The position numbers and the translations under genes are program-made. Shown here piece after piece: positions 30,141 to 32,469 of a stretch of 32,469 nucleotides of DNA (its first letter is position 1; each line of letters opens with the position of its first letter). The stretch covers positions 1 to 32,469 of the forward strand of contig NZ_SMLW01000638.1 of NCBI RefSeq assembly GCF_009711405.1, in the 5' to 3' direction. Source of the stretch: Fulvivirga kasyanovii. GTDB taxonomy: Bacteria; Bacteroidota; Bacteroidia; Cytophagales; Cyclobacteriaceae. The notes beneath the pieces were generated by a model. The model was not told the DNA's origin. It saw only the letters and a program-made list of their open reading frames with translations, and did no database searches.

Positions 30141-32469
30141 TTAATCATCCCTTAAACTATCCACCGGGTTAGACCTTGCGGCCTGCAATGACTTATAGCC
30201 CGTGGTGACCATAGCTATTACAATGGTGACGGCGAGTGCAATGGCAAAAACGTCCAATCCAAGGCTGATTTTGTATTGGTAGTTTTGGAGCCACTCGTTC
30301 ATCAGGTACCAGCCTAGTGGTGCTGCTATTACAAACCCGACCAGCACGGGTGCCATAAATTCTCTCGACACCAGGCCAAGAATGTTCTGAACGGATGCGC
30401 CCAGCGCTTTGCGGATGCCGATCTCTTTCACCTTCTGATTGGTGGTGTAAGAAACCAGGCCAAACAAGCCCAGACAGCCTATAAAAATGGCGACTGAAGA
30501 AAAGAAGGTGAAAATGACGGCCATCTCTTCTTCCGACTCATACATAGCGGCGACTACCTCGTCTACAAATTCATATTCAAAGGTGTATTCCGGGTACACC
30601 TGCTGCCAGGCTTCTTTGATGTCATCAAGTTGAGCATTAAAATTTTGCCCACTCAGCTTTACGGAAAGTGTCCGGGCATTACCAGTGCCATTGACGAGCA
30701 TTACAGGCTCTATCTTCATGCGCAGGTTTCTGGAATAAAAGTTCTTAACTACCCCGGTTATTGGAACGTCACTACCCCAGATCTGTACCATTCTGCCCAA
30801 TACCTCCCCGGGATCACTTATTCCCGCCACTTTGAGAAACTCCTCATTGACCACCACCCGCGTCAAAGTATCAACCGCTTTCAGTCCTTCTCCTGCTTTG
30901 AGTTCAATATCGTAAATAGGAATATAATTTTCATCGGCCCATTTTATATCACAATAATATTCCCGCGGGTCATTTTCCAGCTTTATATCCGTGACCGAAA
31001 TGGAGCCTGAAAGTGGCGTTCTGCTGGCAAGGCTCACCTGCTGAACTCCGGTAATTCTCTCTATGCTGTTTTTCAACGTCTTCTTTTGCAGGTCTTTGCT
31101 CTCCGGTATATCAATAGCAATGACGGCATCCATTTTAAACCCAAGGTCTGACTCTTTGATGAATTTCATCTGAGCGACCAAAACCAACGTACCAATGATG
31201 AAGAATGGTGTGATCACAAACTGAAGACCGACAAGAACTTTGCGCAGCGAGATCCCTGAGGTTTTGACATTTGAAAGCTGATTTTTAATAATTACGGCGG
31301 GCTTCATTCTCGCCATTACAAAGGATGGATAAAGCCCGGCAATGAATGTAACCATGATGAGTGTACTCAAGATGAATAGCTCAATCTTACCATCTGTAAA
31401 CCAATTGATGCTTAGGTCGATATCCAGAAATGGGTTGATGTAGATAAGCAACAGCTCTGCCAGGCCCAGGGAAACGATGATGGAGAGTAAAACAATAAAG
31501 AAGGTCTCGCCCATAAACTGTTTGACCAATTCCTTTCTGGTGCTGCCCAGTACCTTCCTCACTCCTACTTCTTTGGAACGTTTTACTGCCACGGCGGTGG
31601 ACAGGTTAATAAAGTTGATACAGGCCGTAACCAGGATAAAGAAGCCTACCAACACCATGGTGATAATATTGCCATCGCTAACCGTGGCATAACGGTAATT
31701 ACTAAACCTCGTATCAAAGTGCAGGTCTTTAAGGGGCTGCAGAAAATAGGAGCGGTCCTGATCGTCATTAGGAAATTGTTTTTCCTTGAATGCTACCAGG
31801 CTTTCATTAATGGTTTCTGGTTTTACTGATTCGTTGATGAGTAAATAGATCTGGTCATCGCTGCTGACGCTTCCCCAGCCATGTTCTTCGTAGCCTTTTT
31901 TAATAGTGGAGTAAGAGATAAACATCTCAAATGGGAAATCGCTGTTACGGGGTACATCTTCCATTACTCCAGTTACTTCCAGTACCTGCTCCTTGTTCAG
32001 CACAATCTCTTTGCCCACAATATCGGTTGAGCCAAAGTACTTATCCGCCAGTTTTTCTGACAGGATCACCTTTCCGGGCTGGCCAAAACCTGCTCTGTTC
32101 CCTTTGATGATGGGGCGGGTGAACAGGTCAAAAAAAGTTTCTTCTATATATGCTACTCCTTCCCGCTCTTCAAAATACTGCCTGCCTCCACTGGCTTCTT
32201 TATCTTCTATAGATACGAGTGTATTACTATACTTATTTGAAACAAAGGCCAGCTTTTCAATACCAGGCACCTCTTCCCTCACAGCATCAGCCATCGGCGA
32301 AGGCACACCGTTGTTATAAACCCGGTTCCCTTGCTGGTCATTTTCCGAATGCACGATCCGGTAAATCCGGTCGAAGTTCTCATGGTACCGGTCATAACTC
32401 AGCAGAAAAGTAGCCAACAGGAACAATACCAGGCTACAGGTAATACCCAACGACAAACCAAAGACATTG
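30141..32469 (-). CDS. MacB/FtsX-type ABC transporter permease, 5' end outside the window
   Basis: The coding frame is open to the right edge of the window, reading NVFGLSLGITCSLVLFLLATFLLSYDRYHENFDRIYRIVHS near the start, so the first dozen or so codons are missing and no start can be given. It shares the layout of the following gene: two FtsX helix sets with KRSKEVGVRKVLGSTRKEL and NQKVKEIGIRKALGAS loops, two periplasmic domains, and the terminal SNPVDSLRDD. The two proteins look like old tandem duplicates that may form a heterodimer or serve two exporters. It ends 17 bases before the next gene's ATG, so they are one transcript. The matching ATPase may lie beyond the window. Confidence 0.94.
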   Translation of the reverse strand, partial: NVFGLSLGITCSLVLFLLATFLLSYDRYHENFDRIYRIVHSENDQQGNRVYNNGVPSPMADAVREEVPGIEKLAFVSNKYSNTLVSIEDKEASGGRQYFEEREGVAYIEETFFDLFTRPIIKGNRAGFGQPGKVILSEKLADKYFGSTDIVGKEIVLNKEQVLEVTGVMEDVPRNSDFPFEMFISYSTIKKGYEEHGWGSVSSDDQIYLLINESVKPETINESLVAFKEKQFPNDDQDRSYFLQPLKDLHFDTRFSNYRYATVSDGNIITMVLVGFFILVTACINFINLSTAVAVKRSKEVGVRKVLGSTRKELVKQFMGETFFIVLLSIIVSLGLAELLLIYINPFLDIDLSINWFTDGKIELFILSTLIMVTFIAGLYPSFVMARMKPAVIIKNQLSNVKTSGISLRKVLVGLQFVITPFFIIGTLVLVAQMKFIKESDLGFKMDAVIAIDIPESKDLQKKTLKNSIERITGVQQVSLASRTPLSGSISVTDIKLENDPREYYCDIKWADENYIPIYDIELKAGEGLKAVDTLTRVVVNEEFLKVAGISDPGEVLGRMVQIWGSDVPITGVVKNFYSRNLRMKIEPVMLVNGTGNARTLSVKLSGQNFNAQLDDIKEAWQQVYPEYTFEYEFVDEVVAAMYESEEEMAVIFTFFSSVAIFIGCLGLFGLVSYTTNQKVKEIGIRKALGASVQNILGLVSREFMAPVLVGFVIAAPLGWYLMNEWLQNYQYKISLGLDVFAIALAVTIVIAMVTTGYKSLQAARSNPVDSLRDD

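Overview
The window reads as chromosome of a Bacteroidota bacterium, most likely an environmental or marine Cytophagales relative; this placement is inferred from gene content only. The signs are a SusC/SusD pair, a small GldL-like membrane protein, long MacB-type ABC permeases in tandem, a VF530-type DNA-binding protein, TAnnTTTG-like promoter elements, and intergenic spaces carrying short palindromic repeats.

Region 1 (1-3926): an orphan cytochrome P450 on the plus strand converges on a secreted protein of unknown function and on kptA, an RNA 2'-phosphotransferase. A 525-base gap with hairpin structures follows.

Region 2 (3927-21004) is the centre of the window: a carbohydrate locus best read as uptake and catabolism of N-acetylgalactosamine (GalNAc) or a GalNAc-containing glycan. 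A tightly packed minus-strand operon encodes AgaS isomerase, a LacC/FruK-type kinase, a second PfkB kinase, a class II aldolase, an amidohydrolase and a Tat-exported GH109-type enzyme. A terminator follows, then a DeoR-family regulator and a small membrane protein. Divergently on the plus strand lie a sodium:solute symporter, then SusC, SusD and a lipoprotein made of DUF5077-like, DUF3472-like and F5/8 type C (CBM32-like) domains. A nearly identical operator-like element of repeated GAAA/TTTC units sits in the divergent agaS/symporter gap and again before susC, which ties the units into one regulon. Proposed flow: SusCD and the lipoprotein capture glycan, GH109 frees GalNAc in the periplasm, the symporter imports it, a kinase makes GalNAc-6-P, the amidohydrolase deacetylates it, AgaS makes tagatose-6-P, the LacC-like kinase makes tagatose-1,6-bisphosphate, and the aldolase makes triose phosphates. 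No NagA/AgaA-type deacetylase is present, so the unrelated-looking amidohydrolase is the candidate for that step.

Region 3 (21005-27759): a repeat-bearing gap, then a two-gene unit of a TPR-AAA+ ATPase and a TPR multi-pass membrane protein, a GNAT acetyltransferase, a DEAD-box helicase, a metallo-beta-lactamase-fold hydrolase overlapping a VF530-type protein, and a Crp-family regulator with a GldL-like mini membrane protein.

Region 4 (27760-32469): two tandem paralogous MacB/FtsX-type ABC permeases, the second cut by the window edge. I saw no tRNA, rRNA, CRISPR array, transposase or phage genes. All functions are read from sequence motifs by eye; no search was run.
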